23,969 bases of DNA from an uncultured Collinsella sp. (GTDB lineage Bacteria; Actinomycetota; Coriobacteriia; Coriobacteriales; Coriobacteriaceae). The stretch spans positions 1 to 23,969 of the forward strand of contig CABUTH010000008.1 in NCBI GenBank assembly GCA_902494465.1. Reading direction: 5' to 3'. Within the stretch, counting starts at the first letter, position 1, and every line of letters begins with the position of its first letter. This document shows, piece by piece, positions 1 through 7,162 of the stretch. The notes beneath the pieces were generated by a model. That model saw only the letters and a program-made list of their open reading frames with translations. It did no database searches and was not told the DNA's origin. A program made the translations under genes and the position numbers.

Positions 1-1668
1 CGCAAGTGGTCCAACCTCTACGACATCCAGGTAACCGAGGGCTATCGCGACCCCATCATCGTCACCGAGTTCATGCATCGGTTCTATGTCCAGGAAGGCA
101 ACAAACGCGTCAGTGTCCTCAAATTCCTGGACGCTCCAACGGTTTCGGCCAGGGTCACCCGTCTCTACCCCGGCACATGGGATTCCGTCGAAAGCCGCCT
201 GTACGGTGAATTCTGCGCGTTTTGGCGCGTCTGCCCCCTATACGAGATCGAGTTCTCGCGTGAGGGAAGCTACGAGACGCTCGCCAAGATGCTCGGTCAG
301 AACCTTATCGAAAAATGGCCGCAGAAAAAGGTCGACTACCTGCGCCACACCTTCCTGCTCTTTAAGCGCGCCTACCTTCGCGCAGGCGGCGACCACCTGG
401 ACATTACGCCCGCCGACGCCATGCTCGTCTACCTCAATGTGTACAACCAGGACCGCCTACTGGATACGCCGACGGATATCGTCGTAAACCGCCTGTGCAA
501 GATTTGGCGCGAGCTGGTCATTGCCGGCAAAAATGACGAGGACAAGGTCGATCTTGTCGAAGCGCCGAGCGTCGATGAGGAGGAGTCGCCCGCCAAGTCC
601 ACCTCCGGCGTGCTCAACTTCTTTATGGGCAAGACTGTCTATTCGGCGGCCAACCCCCTGCGTATCGCCTTTATCCATGAGTTCCCCTGTGCGGCGTCGA
701 GCTGGGACAGTCTGCACGACCAAGGACGTCAGTATCTCGATGAGCACTTTGACGGTATCGTGCGCACCGAGGCGTTCGAGGACTGTCACGATCCGGACGT
801 GTTCTACGCCGCCGTGGAAACGGCTGTCAAACATGGAGACAGCGTCATCTTCTCGACCTCGCACCGCCTGATGGAATACACGCTCAGAGCTGCCGTTGAG
901 TATCCCCAGGTTCGGTTCCTTAACTGCTCTATCGGCCTTCCCCACCAAAGCGTTCGTTCGTACTTTGGCAAGATGTACGAGGCCAAGTTCCTCCTGGGCG
1001 CCCTTGCCGCCAGCATGGCGGACAACCATCGCATCGGCTACCACGCGTCGGTCTTCGCGTCCGGCGCGCTCAGCGAGATCAATGCCTTTGCCATCGGCGC
1101 CTCGCTGCTCGACCCCCGCGCGCAAATTATCCTCACCTGGGGCGATGTGCCCGCCGGCGGTCTTACCGAGGCCATGTGCCGCGAAGGCGTGAGCGTCATG
1201 ACCGGCGCTGACATGTCAAAGTCGCTCGAAGACCCCACGGCCTACGGACTCCACCGCCTGGTCGATGGCAAGGTTTCCGGCATCGCCATGCCGGTATGGA
1301 ACTGGGGCCGTTACTACGAGCTCATCGTTCGCAGCCTTCTGCACGGCACGTGGGACGAGACCAGTGACGACAACCAGGTTCGCGCCGTCAACTACTGGTA
1401 CGGCATGAGCTCGGGCGTTATCGATATCCGTTACGCTCCGGGCCTACCCTACCAGACGCGCAAACTCGTGCAGTTGCTCCGCAACGGCATTGTCGAGGGT
1501 TCCATCAACCCCTTTGGCGGCGAGCTCCACAGCCAGAGCGGCGTGGTACAGATCGAAGGCTTCCCTCCGCTGCCGAGCACGCAGATTGTCGAGATGAATT
1601 GGCTGGCGGACAACGTGGTAGGCACCATTCCGCAGCTCGACGATGAGCCGGGAGTTACCGCCCTATGA
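1..1668 (+). CDS. BMP-family substrate-binding-like protein with N-terminal ParB-like domain (5' partial)
   Basis: The frame is open from the first base, so the true start lies before the window; 555 codons are visible. The beginning reads as a ParB-like segment with the motif EGNKRVSVLKF. A helical middle part follows, then an acidic linker (around EAPSVDEEES), then a Bmp/PnrA-type periplasmic-binding fold that starts near NPLRIAFIHEF and contains HRIGYHASVFASGA. Free-standing Bmp proteins bind nucleosides outside the cell for an ABC importer. Here the ParB-like part precedes the binding domain and no signal peptide or lipobox is visible, although the missing N-terminus could hide one. The protein may therefore be a cytoplasmic ligand sensor rather than a transporter subunit; that is inference. 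Its stop overlaps the start of the metallophosphoesterase by 4 bases, so the two are translationally coupled. The ligand cannot be told from sequence. Confidence 0.8.
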   Translation, partial: RKWSNLYDIQVTEGYRDPIIVTEFMHRFYVQEGNKRVSVLKFLDAPTVSARVTRLYPGTWDSVESRLYGEFCAFWRVCPLYEIEFSREGSYETLAKMLGQNLIEKWPQKKVDYLRHTFLLFKRAYLRAGGDHLDITPADAMLVYLNVYNQDRLLDTPTDIVVNRLCKIWRELVIAGKNDEDKVDLVEAPSVDEEESPAKSTSGVLNFFMGKTVYSAANPLRIAFIHEFPCAASSWDSLHDQGRQYLDEHFDGIVRTEAFEDCHDPDVFYAAVETAVKHGDSVIFSTSHRLMEYTLRAAVEYPQVRFLNCSIGLPHQSVRSYFGKMYEAKFLLGALAASMADNHRIGYHASVFASGALSEINAFAIGASLLDPRAQIILTWGDVPAGGLTEAMCREGVSVMTGADMSKSLEDPTAYGLHRLVDGKVSGIAMPVWNWGRYYELIVRSLLHGTWDETSDDNQVRAVNYWYGMSSGVIDIRYAPGLPYQTRKLVQLLRNGIVEGSINPFGGELHSQSGVVQIEGFPPLPSTQIVEMNWLADNVVGTIPQLDDEPGVTAL

Positions 1669-2375
1669 AAATCCTTGCCATAGCCGATACCGAAGAACGA
1701 TGCCTTTGGGAGTGCTTTCGCAAGGAACGCTTTGAGGGAGTCGACCTGATTTTGTCCGCCGGCGATCTGGACCCGGACTATCTTGAGTTTTTGGTTACGG
1801 TCATCAACAAACCGCTCATCTACGTGCGTGGCAATCACGATGACCGCTACGCACGTCATGCACCGGGCGGATGCATCTGCGTAGAAGACAGCGTGTACAC
1901 GTACCGAGGGATTCGCATTGCGGGCCTTGGCGGGTCCATGCGTTATCGCGACGGCGCCAACATGTACACCGAACGCGAGATGTCCAAGCGCATGCGTAAG
2001 CTGTCGCGTAAGGTTAGGATGGTCGGCGGGTGCGACATTCTGCTTACCCATGCGCCCGCCGCCGGTATGGGTGATCTGGACGATCTACCGCATCGAGGGT
2101 TTGAGTGCTTTAACACGGCGCTTGAGTCCTGGGGGGCCGACTACATGGTGCATGGGCATGTACACCAAAGCTACGGTTACGATTTTCAGCGCGAGCGGCA
2201 GCATGTGTGTGGAACGACGATCATCAACGCCTGCGGCTATACGCAGTTTGAGCTCGACCAGACGCGCTACCCCATCCGTGGCTGGCAGGCAGCCTGGCTC
2301 AATTCGCAAACCATGCGCCGCGAGCTCAAGCGCCACGAGGCCATTGAGTCCTCAACAGCCAGAACACCCTGGTAA
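1665..2375 (+). CDS. Metallophosphoesterase (calcineurin-like fold)
   Basis: This 236-residue protein has most of the metal-binding blocks of the calcineurin-like phosphoesterases: GDLD near residue 34, GNHD near residue 57, LTHAP in the middle and GHVH near residue 164. The first block is unusual, reading D-T-E where the family normally has D-x-H; glutamate in place of this histidine seems to mark a subfamily rather than an inactive copy, since every other ligand is present. It probably hydrolyses a phosphomonoester or phosphodiester in the cytoplasm using two metal ions; the substrate is unknown. The start is fixed by the ATGA overlap with the upstream BMP-like gene, which implies coupled expression and perhaps a shared nucleotide-related role. 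The stop codon TAA forms part of a long palindrome just downstream. Confidence 0.85.
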   Translation: MKILAIADTEERCLWECFRKERFEGVDLILSAGDLDPDYLEFLVTVINKPLIYVRGNHDDRYARHAPGGCICVEDSVYTYRGIRIAGLGGSMRYRDGANMYTEREMSKRMRKLSRKVRMVGGCDILLTHAPAAGMGDLDDLPHRGFECFNTALESWGADYMVHGHVHQSYGYDFQRERQHVCGTTIINACGYTQFELDQTRYPIRGWQAAWLNSQTMRRELKRHEAIESSTARTPW

Positions 2376-2412
2376 CCACCTCAAAGGGGACGCTGTCCCC
2401 TTTGAGGTGGTT
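2374..2412. repeat. Perfect 18-bp palindrome with 3-nt loop at the end of the metallophosphoesterase gene
   Basis: The arm AACCACCTCAAAGGGGAC at 2374-2391 is followed by GCT and then its exact reverse complement at 2395-2412. The left arm begins inside the TAA stop codon. The tail after it (TTGGCACG) is not a T-run, so it is a poor intrinsic terminator by itself, though it would form a very stable RNA hairpin in transcripts from either side. It resembles a repetitive extragenic palindrome. Confidence 0.8.
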
Positions 2413-2427
2413 TTGGCACGCGATAGC

Positions 2428-2466
2428 AAGAAACCCGGTCCCACACGAGGCGGAACCGGGTTTCTT
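2428..2466 (-). terminator. Bidirectional intrinsic terminator of the rplKA operon
   Basis: AAGAAACCCGGT (2428-2439) pairs with ACCGGGTTTCTT (2455-2466). It lies 37 bases after the rplA stop. A-rich and T-rich flanks are built into the stem, so it can end transcription from both strands, serving rplA on minus and the metallophosphoesterase on plus. Confidence 0.75.
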
Positions 2467-2502
2467 TAGCAATGCTTGCTTTGCTCAGGCAGTAACTAGC
2501 AG

Positions 2503-3210
2503 TTACTCAGCCAGGAAGTCACGCTGGACAGCGGGATCGACCTTGACGCCAGGGCCCATGGTGGAAGACACGGAGATGGACTTGACATACTTGCCCTTAG
2601 CAGAAGAGGGCTTGACGCGCAGGATCTCGGTGTACAGGGCAGCGTAGTTCTCGACGAGCTGCTGCTCAGAGAAGGACTTCTTGCCCAGGGGCACGTGGCA
2701 GATGCCGTAGCGGTCGGCACGATACTCAACGCGGCCGGCCTTGAGCTCGGAGACCATCTTGGCGACGTCCATGGTCACGGTACCGAGCTTAGGGTTCGGC
2801 ATGAGGCCACGGGGACCAAGGATCTTACCGATGCGGCCAACCTTGGCCATCATGTTCGGCGTAGCGATAGCGGCGTCGAAGTTGATCTCGCCCTTCTGGA
2901 TCTGGGCGACGAGATCGTCGGAACCGATGATGTCGGCGCCGGCAGCCTCGGCCTCGCGGGCCTTCTCGCCCTCGGCGAAGACGGCAACACGAACGGTCTT
3001 GCCGGTGCCGTGGGGCAGGGAGATGGAACCACGGATGTTCTGGTCAGCCTTACGAGTATCGATGCCCAGACGGAAGTGGGCCTCGACGGTCTCGTCGAAC
3101 TTGGCGGTGTCGAGCTCCTTGATGAGCTTGGCAGCCTGAAGGGGGGTGTAGAGCGTGGCGCGGTCGATCTTCTCGGCAGCGGCGTTATAGCTCTTACCAT
3201 GCTTAGCCAT
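2503..3210 (-). CDS. rplA: 50S ribosomal protein L1
   Basis: The product is ribosomal protein L1, which forms the mobile L1 stalk at the E site of the large subunit and in many bacteria represses its own mRNA. The whole 235-residue length matches the family, with the signature block [19 protein letters not shown] in the second half. Two in-frame ATG codons are available at 3216 and 3210. The strong AGGAGG ends only 2 bases before the first but 8 bases before the second, and the second gives the usual MAKHGKSY start, so 3210 is chosen. It is the last gene of the rpmG-secE-nusG-rplK-rplA transcription unit and is followed by a terminator. The 117-base gap from rplK contains three hairpins described separately. 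Confidence 0.97.
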   Translation of the reverse strand: MAKHGKSYNAAAEKIDRATLYTPLQAAKLIKELDTAKFDETVEAHFRLGIDTRKADQNIRGSISLPHGTGKTVRVAVFAEGEKAREAEAAGADIIGSDDLVAQIQKGEINFDAAIATPNMMAKVGRIGKILGPRGLMPNPKLGTVTMDVAKMVSELKAGRVEYRADRYGICHVPLGKKSFSEQQLVENYAALYTEILRVKPSSAKGKYVKSISVSSTMGPGVKVDPAVQRDFLAE

Positions 3211-3233
3211 GTGCATTACCTCCTGTGGTTAAA

Positions 3234-3309
3234 CGGGCGTGAGCCCTCCCACATCGTATCGTGTGCCCTATTGCACACATTTAACGGGCGCCCCGGTCGG
3301 AGCACCCGT
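3234..3309 (-). promoter_or_regulatory. Three hairpins between rplK and rplA, possible L1 autoregulatory region
   Basis: On the minus transcript, in order: an 11-bp stem with a GACC loop (3284-3309, two G-U pairs), a 6-bp stem GTGTGC/GCACAC (3261-3278) and a GGGC/GCCC hairpin (3235-3246) just before the rplA ribosome-binding site, with TGTGGGAGGGC leading into the last. None is followed by a T-run. L1 is known to bind its own mRNA in many bacteria, so a control role is plausible, but I cannot match a specific L1 consensus by eye. Confidence 0.45.
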
Positions 3310-3327
3310 CGTTACCATAAGAAATCG

Positions 3328-3756
3328 CTACTCAGCGATGGTGACGCCCATGGAACGGGCGGTACCGGCGATGATCTTCTTGGCGGCGTCAATGTCGTTG
3401 GCATTGAGGTCCGGCATCTTGATCTCGGCGATCTTGGTGAGCTGCTCCTGGGAGAGCTGACCAACCTTGTCGGCCTGGGGCTTAGCGGAACCAGACTTGA
3501 GGTTCAGCTCCTTCTTGATGAGGTGAGCCGCCGGCGGGGTCTTGGTGATGAAGGAGAAGGACTTATCCTCGTAGACAGAGATCTCAACGGGGATGATGTC
3601 GCCCTTCTTGTCCTGCGTCTCGGCGTTAAAGGCCTGGCAGAACTGCATGATGTTCACGCCAGCAGCGCCCAGGGCGGGGCCGACGGGAGGAGCGGGGTTT
3701 GCTGCACCAGCAGGAATCTGGAGCTTAATGACGTTGGCAACCTTCTTCTCAGCCAT
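3328..3756 (-). CDS. rplK: 50S ribosomal protein L11
   Basis: The product is ribosomal protein L11 of the GTPase-associated centre, which contacts 23S rRNA helices 43/44 and helps translation factors and RelA act on the ribosome. The 142-residue sequence shows the N-terminal signature [21 protein letters not shown] and the C-terminal RNA-binding part ending [15 protein letters not shown] codons exist at 3762 and 3756. The AAAGGA element directly abuts the first and sits 6 bases before the second, so 3756 (MAEKK) is chosen. It lies between nusG and rplA as in most bacteria. Confidence 0.97.
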   Translation of the reverse strand: MAEKKVANVIKLQIPAGAANPAPPVGPALGAAGVNIMQFCQAFNAETQDKKGDIIPVEISVYEDKSFSFITKTPPAAHLIKKELNLKSGSAKPQADKVGQLSQEQLTKIAEIKMPDLNANDIDAAKKIIAGTARSMGVTIAE

Positions 3757-3876
3757 GGTCATTCCTTTCGAATCACGAGTGTGAAGTACTTGCTATATCG
3801 TAAGCACGCACGTGTTAGAAGCACTCCTGAGATGAGCAGTCACAGAAGAAGCACGCTCGCGCGAACGGACGAAAAC

Positions 3877-4413
3877 TTAAGCGATGACAGCGACCTGGTT
3901 AAAGTCGAGCTCGACCGGCGTCTCGCGGCCAAAGATCATCAGCGTGACCTTGAGCTTGCCAGCCTCGGTGTTAACCTCGGAGACCTTGCCATCAAAGTCG
4001 GTAAGCGGGCCATCGGTGACGCGGACGGACGTACCGACCTCAATATCAACCGAGGTGCGCTTGGGCGAATCGCCCTTACCGGGACGACGAGTCATCTTGT
4101 TGTACTCGTCGCGGGAAAGCGGAGCGGGCTTGCCGTTGCCGCCTAGGAAACCGGTGACGCCAGGCGTGTTACGAACACACGTCCAAGCATCGTCATCCAT
4201 CTCCATGCGGACCAGGACATAACCCGGGAAGATCTTGGAATCCTTGGTCTCACGCTTGCCACCCTCTTTAATCTCGGTGACGCGCTCCATAGGAATCTCG
4301 ATATCAAAGATACGGTCCTGCATGCCCATAGTCTCGATGCGATGCTCGAGATCGGACTTAACGCGGTTCTCGTATCCAGAGTAAGTGTGAACGACGTACC
4401 AACGCTTAGACAT
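3877..4413 (-). CDS. nusG: Transcription termination/antitermination factor NusG
   Basis: NusG binds the clamp of RNA polymerase and links transcription to Rho and to the ribosome. The 178-residue protein begins with the NGN-domain signature [19 protein letters not shown] and carries [14 protein letters not shown] and [10 protein letters not shown]. It ends with a KOW domain ([18 protein letters not shown] ... VELDFNQV). A short charged linker around [11 protein letters not shown] separates the two domains. The start lies 3 bases after the secE stop, so the pair is co-translated. A gap of about 120 bases with no clear terminator separates it from rplK. Confidence 0.97.
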   Translation of the reverse strand: MSKRWYVVHTYSGYENRVKSDLEHRIETMGMQDRIFDIEIPMERVTEIKEGGKRETKDSKIFPGYVLVRMEMDDDAWTCVRNTPGVTGFLGGNGKPAPLSRDEYNKMTRRPGKGDSPKRTSVDIEVGTSVRVTDGPLTDFDGKVSEVNTEAGKLKVTLMIFGRETPVELDFNQVAVIA

Positions 4414-4416
4414 GGT

Positions 4417-4755
4417 TTAGCCCCTCAATCCAGAGAACAGAGCAAGAGCCTCGCCAAAGCCAGCATCGAGCAGAGCGATGACGACGCCGACGACGATCAG
4501 AGAAGCGCAAACGACAACCGAGTAGTTCACGAGCTCCTTCTTATCGGGCCACGTGACACGCTTCATCTCGGACTTGACCGAAGCGAAATACTTCTTGGTG
4601 CGGGCGAAGAAACCAGGCTTCTCGTTCTTCTTGGACTTCGCAGCCTTCTCGTTCTTCTTGGCAACGGCCTTCTTGGCCTCAACCTTGGAGTTGGCGGCAG
4701 CTTTGTTGGCAGGTGCCGGCTGCTGAGCCTTCTTCTTGTTCTTCTTGTTGGCCAT
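4417..4755 (-). CDS. secE: Preprotein translocase subunit SecE
   Basis: SecE is the essential clamp subunit of the SecYEG channel in the cytoplasmic membrane. The 112-residue protein has a lysine/alanine-rich hydrophilic N-terminal extension of about 45 residues, the conserved amphipathic motif VKSEMKRVTWPDKKEL, and one transmembrane helix near residues 77-98 (YSVVVCASLIVVGVVIALL). The extension is longer than in the shortest single-span SecE proteins but common in actinobacteria. GGAGG lies 8 bases before the ATG. It follows tRNA-Trp and precedes nusG. Confidence 0.95.
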   Translation of the reverse strand: MANKKNKKKAQQPAPANKAAANSKVEAKKAVAKKNEKAAKSKKNEKPGFFARTKKYFASVKSEMKRVTWPDKKELVNYSVVVCASLIVVGVVIALLDAGFGEALALFSGLRG

Positions 4756-4794
4756 TTGGGTTACCTCCGCGCAATGCGCTTATACATGAGTAAA

Positions 4795-4822
4795 CCGTAA
4801 GCCCCCAAGTGGGAGCTTACGG
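4795..4822 (-). promoter_or_regulatory. Hairpin between tRNA-Trp and secE
   Basis: CCGTAAGC (4815-4822 on minus) pairs exactly with GCTTACGG (4795-4802), with a second short TCCCA/GGGG pairing inside. The following TTTA is too short for a strong terminator. It may be a processing or attenuation signal between the tRNA and the protein genes. Confidence 0.55.
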
Positions 4823-4831
4823 AATAATGAC

Positions 4832-4907
4832 TGGCACGCCAGGAAGGACTCGAACCCTCAACACTCGGTTTTGGAGACCGATGCTCTACCAATTGAACTA
4901 CTGGCGT
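4832..4907 (-). tRNA. tRNA-Trp (anticodon CCA)
   Basis: A complete cloverleaf is present. The acceptor stem ACGCCAG pairs with CTGGCGT, the anticodon loop is CTCCAAA and the T loop is TTCGAGT. Discriminator G is followed by an encoded CCA. The gene sits between rpmG and secE, a position seen in other bacteria. Confidence 0.96.
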
Positions 4908-4920
4908 ATGTGACTAGAGA

Positions 4921-5070
4921 CTAGCGAGTCTCTTTGTGCAGCGTGTGGTGACGGCACCAGGGGCAATACTTCTTGATCTCCATACGATCAGGCATGGTCG
5001 ACTTGTTCTTGGTGGTCGTATAGTTGCGGCGCTTGCACTCAGTGCACGCAAGAGTAACTAGAGTACGCAT
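4921..5070 (-). CDS. rpmG: 50S ribosomal protein L33
   Basis: This 49-residue protein is ribosomal protein L33 of the large subunit. It is the zinc-binding (C+) form, with C9-x-x-C12 (CTEC) and C36-x-x-C39 (CPWC). The sequence starts [17 protein letters not shown] and ends HHTLHKETR, typical in length and content. AGGA lies a few bases before the ATG. It is the first gene after the promoter at 5118-5145 and leads the rpmG, tRNA-Trp, secE, nusG, rplK, rplA unit. Having the zinc form means that its function depends on zinc supply; whether a zinc-free paralogue exists elsewhere cannot be seen here. Confidence 0.95.
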   Translation of the reverse strand: MRTLVTLACTECKRRNYTTTKNKSTMPDRMEIKKYCPWCRHHTLHKETR

Positions 5071-5117
5071 TTATCCTGAACCTTTCATTTCCGCCCCGTA
5101 CGGGCACGAGTTGGTAC

Positions 5118-5145
5118 TTTATCAGCTCTACGTAAGTGCTGTCAA
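5118..5145 (-). promoter_or_regulatory. Sigma-70-type promoter of the rpmG-secE-nusG-rplKA operon
   Basis: A perfect -35 box TTGACA (5140-5145 on minus), a 16-base spacer and a -10-like GATAAA (5118-5123). It lies 48 bases before the rpmG start and is the only good promoter visible in the gap after the tuf terminator. Confidence 0.75.
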
Positions 5146-5167
5146 TGAAAACCTCGAATCAATTGGT

Positions 5168-5216
5168 TCTCGCTGGATCCATTCATATTTGGAACACATC
5201 AATGAAGCCAGCGAGA
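5168..5216. repeat. Inverted repeat upstream of the rpmG promoter
   Basis: TCTCGCTGG (5168-5176) and its exact reverse complement (5208-5216) enclose 31 bases. After one mismatch the stem continues for about six more pairs. It lies about 20 bases upstream of the -35 box, where an operator or an independently transcribed hairpin could be. Confidence 0.6.
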
Positions 5217-5283
5217 TCTAATCGATCCCTCACGCTCGGCTTAAGAGCGAGCGAATCGCAATCGTCAGGGAACAAGCCCCGCG

Positions 5284-5320
5284 TAGAAAAGAACCCGGCA
5301 CCCTATAAGTGCCGGGTTCT
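5284..5320 (-). terminator. Intrinsic terminator of tuf
   Basis: On minus, AGAACCCGGCAC pairs with GTGCCGGGTTCT (12 bp, 7-nt loop, 5290-5320), followed by the T-rich tail TTTCTAC. It lies 30 bases beyond the tuf stop. Confidence 0.88.
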
Positions 5321-5349
5321 CTCTAAGTCAGCTATATCAAAGAGCTAAT

Positions 5350-6540
5350 TTACTCAATGATCGTGGAGACGATGCCCGAACCGACGGTGTGGCCACCCTC
5401 GCGGATAGCGAAGCGCAGGCCCTCCTCCATGGCGATCGGGTGAATGAGGTCGCCCTCGATGGTGATGTGGTCACCAGGCATAGCCATCTCGGTGCCCTCG
5501 GGGAGCTTGACCGTACCGGTAACGTCGGTGGTACGGAAGTAGAACTGAGGACGATAACCATCGAAGAACGGGGTGTGACGGCCGCCCTCCTCCTTGGTCA
5601 GAACGTAGATCTCGCCGGTGAACTTGGTGTGCGGGGTAACCGAACCGGGCTTGCAGAGAACCTGGCCGCGCTCGATGTCCTCACGCTTGATGCCGCGGAG
5701 AAGCAGACCGACGTTGTCGCCAGCCTCGCAGAAGTCCATGGACTTACGGAACATCTCGATACCGGTAACGACGGTGTTCTGGGTATCCTTGATGCCGACG
5801 ATCTCGACGGGCTCGTTGAGCTTGAGCTCACCGCGCTCAACACGGCCGGTAGCAACGGTACCACGGCCGGAGATGGTCATAACGTCCTCAACGGCCATCA
5901 GGAACGGGAGGTCGTTGTTACGAGCAGGCGTCGGGATGTACTCGTCGACGGCCTTCATGAGCTCGCGAATGGCGTCCATCCACTTGGCGTCGCCCTCGAG
6001 AGCGCCCAGAGCGGAACCACGGATGACGGGGATATCGTCGCCGGGGAAATCGTACTCGGAGAGGAGCTCACGGGTCTCCATCTCGACGAGGTCGATGAGC
6101 TCGTCATCGTCGACCATGTCGCACTTGTTCAGGAAGACGACGATGTAGGGAACGCCGACCTGACGGGCGAGCAGGATGTGCTCGCGAGTCTGAGCCATGG
6201 GGCCGTCGGTAGCGGCGATGACCAGGATAGCGCCGTCCATCTGAGCAGCGCCGGAGATCATGTTCTTGACGTAGTCAGCGTGGCCCGGGCAGTCAACGTG
6301 AGCGTAGTGACGGGCAGCAGTCTCGTACTCGACGTGGGAGACGGAGATCGTAATGCCGCGCTCGCGCTCCTCGGGAGCCTTGTCGATGTTCTCGAACGCA
6401 GTGAAGTCAGCCTTGCAGCCCTCGGTCTCAGAGAGAACCTTGGTGATGGCGGCGGTCAGCGTGGTCTTGCCGTGGTCGACGTGACCAATGGTGCCGATGT
6501 TAACATGCGGCTTAGTGCGCTCAAACTTCTCTTTGGCCAT
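5350..6540 (-). CDS. tuf: Elongation factor Tu
   Basis: EF-Tu is the GTPase that carries aminoacyl-tRNA to the ribosome. The 396-residue protein has the G1 P-loop GHVDHGKT (residues 19-26), the effector region with RGITI, the G3 motif DCPGH, the G4 motif NKCD, and the beta-barrel domains 2 and 3 ending in [10 protein letters not shown]. The start is [12 protein letters not shown] at 6540, with AGGAGG 5 bases ahead; an upstream ATG at 6609 would add a non-conserved 23-residue leader and is rejected. The leader also contains a GTCCC/GGGAC hairpin just before the ribosome-binding site. Three tRNA genes lie directly upstream on the same strand, an arrangement like E. coli tufB, which is co-transcribed with tRNAs. 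Confidence 0.98.
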   Translation of the reverse strand: MAKEKFERTKPHVNIGTIGHVDHGKTTLTAAITKVLSETEGCKADFTAFENIDKAPEERERGITISVSHVEYETAARHYAHVDCPGHADYVKNMISGAAQMDGAILVIAATDGPMAQTREHILLARQVGVPYIVVFLNKCDMVDDDELIDLVEMETRELLSEYDFPGDDIPVIRGSALGALEGDAKWMDAIRELMKAVDEYIPTPARNNDLPFLMAVEDVMTISGRGTVATGRVERGELKLNEPVEIVGIKDTQNTVVTGIEMFRKSMDFCEAGDNVGLLLRGIKREDIERGQVLCKPGSVTPHTKFTGEIYVLTKEEGGRHTPFFDGYRPQFYFRTTDVTGTVKLPEGTEMAMPGDHITIEGDLIHPIAMEEGLRFAIREGGHTVGSGIVSTIIE

Positions 6541-6594
6541 AAAGCCCTCCTCTAAACAGGTCGTCCCCGGACGGGACTTTGCCTTTATACCATA

Positions 6595-6625
6595 GTGGCC
6601 TCTCAACATACTATTGAGAAGCCAC
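6595..6625 (-). promoter_or_regulatory. Hairpin between tRNA-Met and tuf
   Basis: GTGGCTTCTCAA pairs with TTGAGAGGCCAC (12 bp, one G-U, 7-nt loop). Outside it ACCATA and TATGGT can also pair. A TATAAA box follows at 6584-6589 on minus, but no -35 box is visible at proper spacing. The hairpin is therefore either an RNA processing site in a tRNA-tuf transcript or a weak terminator. Confidence 0.55.
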
Positions 6626-6636
6626 CGTGTTACCTA

Positions 6637-6713
6637 TGGTAGCGGTGACTGGATTCGAACCAGTGACGCCACGGGTATGAACCGTGTGCTCTAACCAACT
6701 GAGCTACACCGCC
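6637..6713 (-). tRNA. tRNA-Met (anticodon CAT), probably elongator
   Basis: The acceptor GGCGGTG pairs with CACCGCT (G1-U72 wobble). The anticodon stem CACGG/CCGTG holds the loop TTCATAC, and the T loop is TTCGAAT. Discriminator A and CCA are encoded. The paired first position argues against initiator tRNA, and the body looks like actinobacterial elongator tRNA-Met. A lysidine-modified tRNA-Ile reading AUA is a less likely alternative. Confidence 0.93.
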
Positions 6714-6716
6714 GGA

Positions 6717-6792
6717 TGGAGCCTGCAACCAGACTTGAACTGGTGACCTCTTCGTTACCAACGAAGTGCTCTACCGACTGAGCTATACAGGC
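6717..6792 (-). tRNA. tRNA-Thr (anticodon GGT)
   Basis: The acceptor GCCTGTA pairs with TGCAGGC. The anticodon stem CTTCG/CGAAG holds the loop TTGGTAA, and the T loop is TTCAAGT. Discriminator U and CCA are encoded. Only 3 bases separate it from tRNA-Met, so the two are surely cut from one precursor. Confidence 0.96.
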
Positions 6793-6802
6793 ACTTGACG
6801 GG

Positions 6803-6884
6803 TGGGAGCTATAGGATTCGAACCTATGTAGGCAGAGCCAACGGGTTTACAGCCCGTCCCCATTAACCACTCGGGCAAACTCCC
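6803..6884 (-). tRNA. tRNA-Tyr (anticodon GTA)
   Basis: A class II tRNA with a long variable arm. The acceptor GGGAGTT pairs with AGCTCCC, the anticodon stem ACGGG/CCCGT holds the loop CTGTAAA, and the T loop is TTCGAAT. After discriminator A the genome reads CCC, so unlike its neighbours CCA is not encoded and must be completed by a nucleotidyltransferase. Confidence 0.95.
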
Positions 6885-6903
6885 AATCGTTCAAGTATCC
6901 GCA

Positions 6904-6924
6904 GGTCCTTTGGTCTTTTGGACC
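6904..6924 (-). promoter_or_regulatory. Small hairpin in the tRNA-Tyr leader
   Basis: GGTCC and GGACC frame an 11-base loop between the promoter at 6947-6976 and the 5' end of tRNA-Tyr. It may assist 5' processing; there is no T-run for termination on minus. Confidence 0.35.
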
Positions 6925-6946
6925 GCCGCCCCCGCGAACGAAAAAG

Positions 6947-6976
6947 ATAATACGATGTGACCTTGGGGCCTGTCAA
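6947..6976 (-). promoter_or_regulatory. Sigma-70-type promoter of the tRNA-Tyr-Thr-Met(-tuf) unit
   Basis: A perfect -35 box TTGACA (6971-6976 on minus), an 18-base spacer and TATTAT (6947-6952, 5 of 6 to consensus). It lies 63 bases upstream of mature tRNA-Tyr. Two copies of GTATATAGA (minus; 6985-6993 and 7009-7017) lie just upstream and give an AT-rich, UP-element-like flank. Confidence 0.8.
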
Positions 6977-7162
6977 CGAAAACCTCTATATACACGGTAC
7001 CGGGCGTATCTATATACCTTTGACCTGCGCTTTTGTTGAGTTTGAATATGAAGAGCGGTGGATTTTGCTGCACTGGTGACATTTCCCGAGGGAACACTTT
7101 GGCGTAGTAGAGTAAGCCTGCAGAATATTACTTCGATAACGACCCATTTGCACCTATATATT
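6977..7162. other. Non-coding stretch upstream of the tRNA promoter
   Basis: I see no gene with a ribosome-binding site and no strong secondary structure here. The only pattern noted is the pair of short GTATATAGA direct repeats next to the promoter. Together with the repeat features up to 7637 it makes a region of about 660 bases without a protein gene. Confidence 0.5.

Noticed and set aside
2695..4146. Plus-strand open frame of 483 codons opposite rplA, rplK and nusG
   Set aside because: It spans three real genes and their gaps on the other strand; the sequence is repetitive Leu/Gly/Asp typical of an antisense shadow.
5389..6555. Plus-strand open frame opposite tuf
   Set aside because: Antisense shadow of the strongly biased tuf codons; no start signal.
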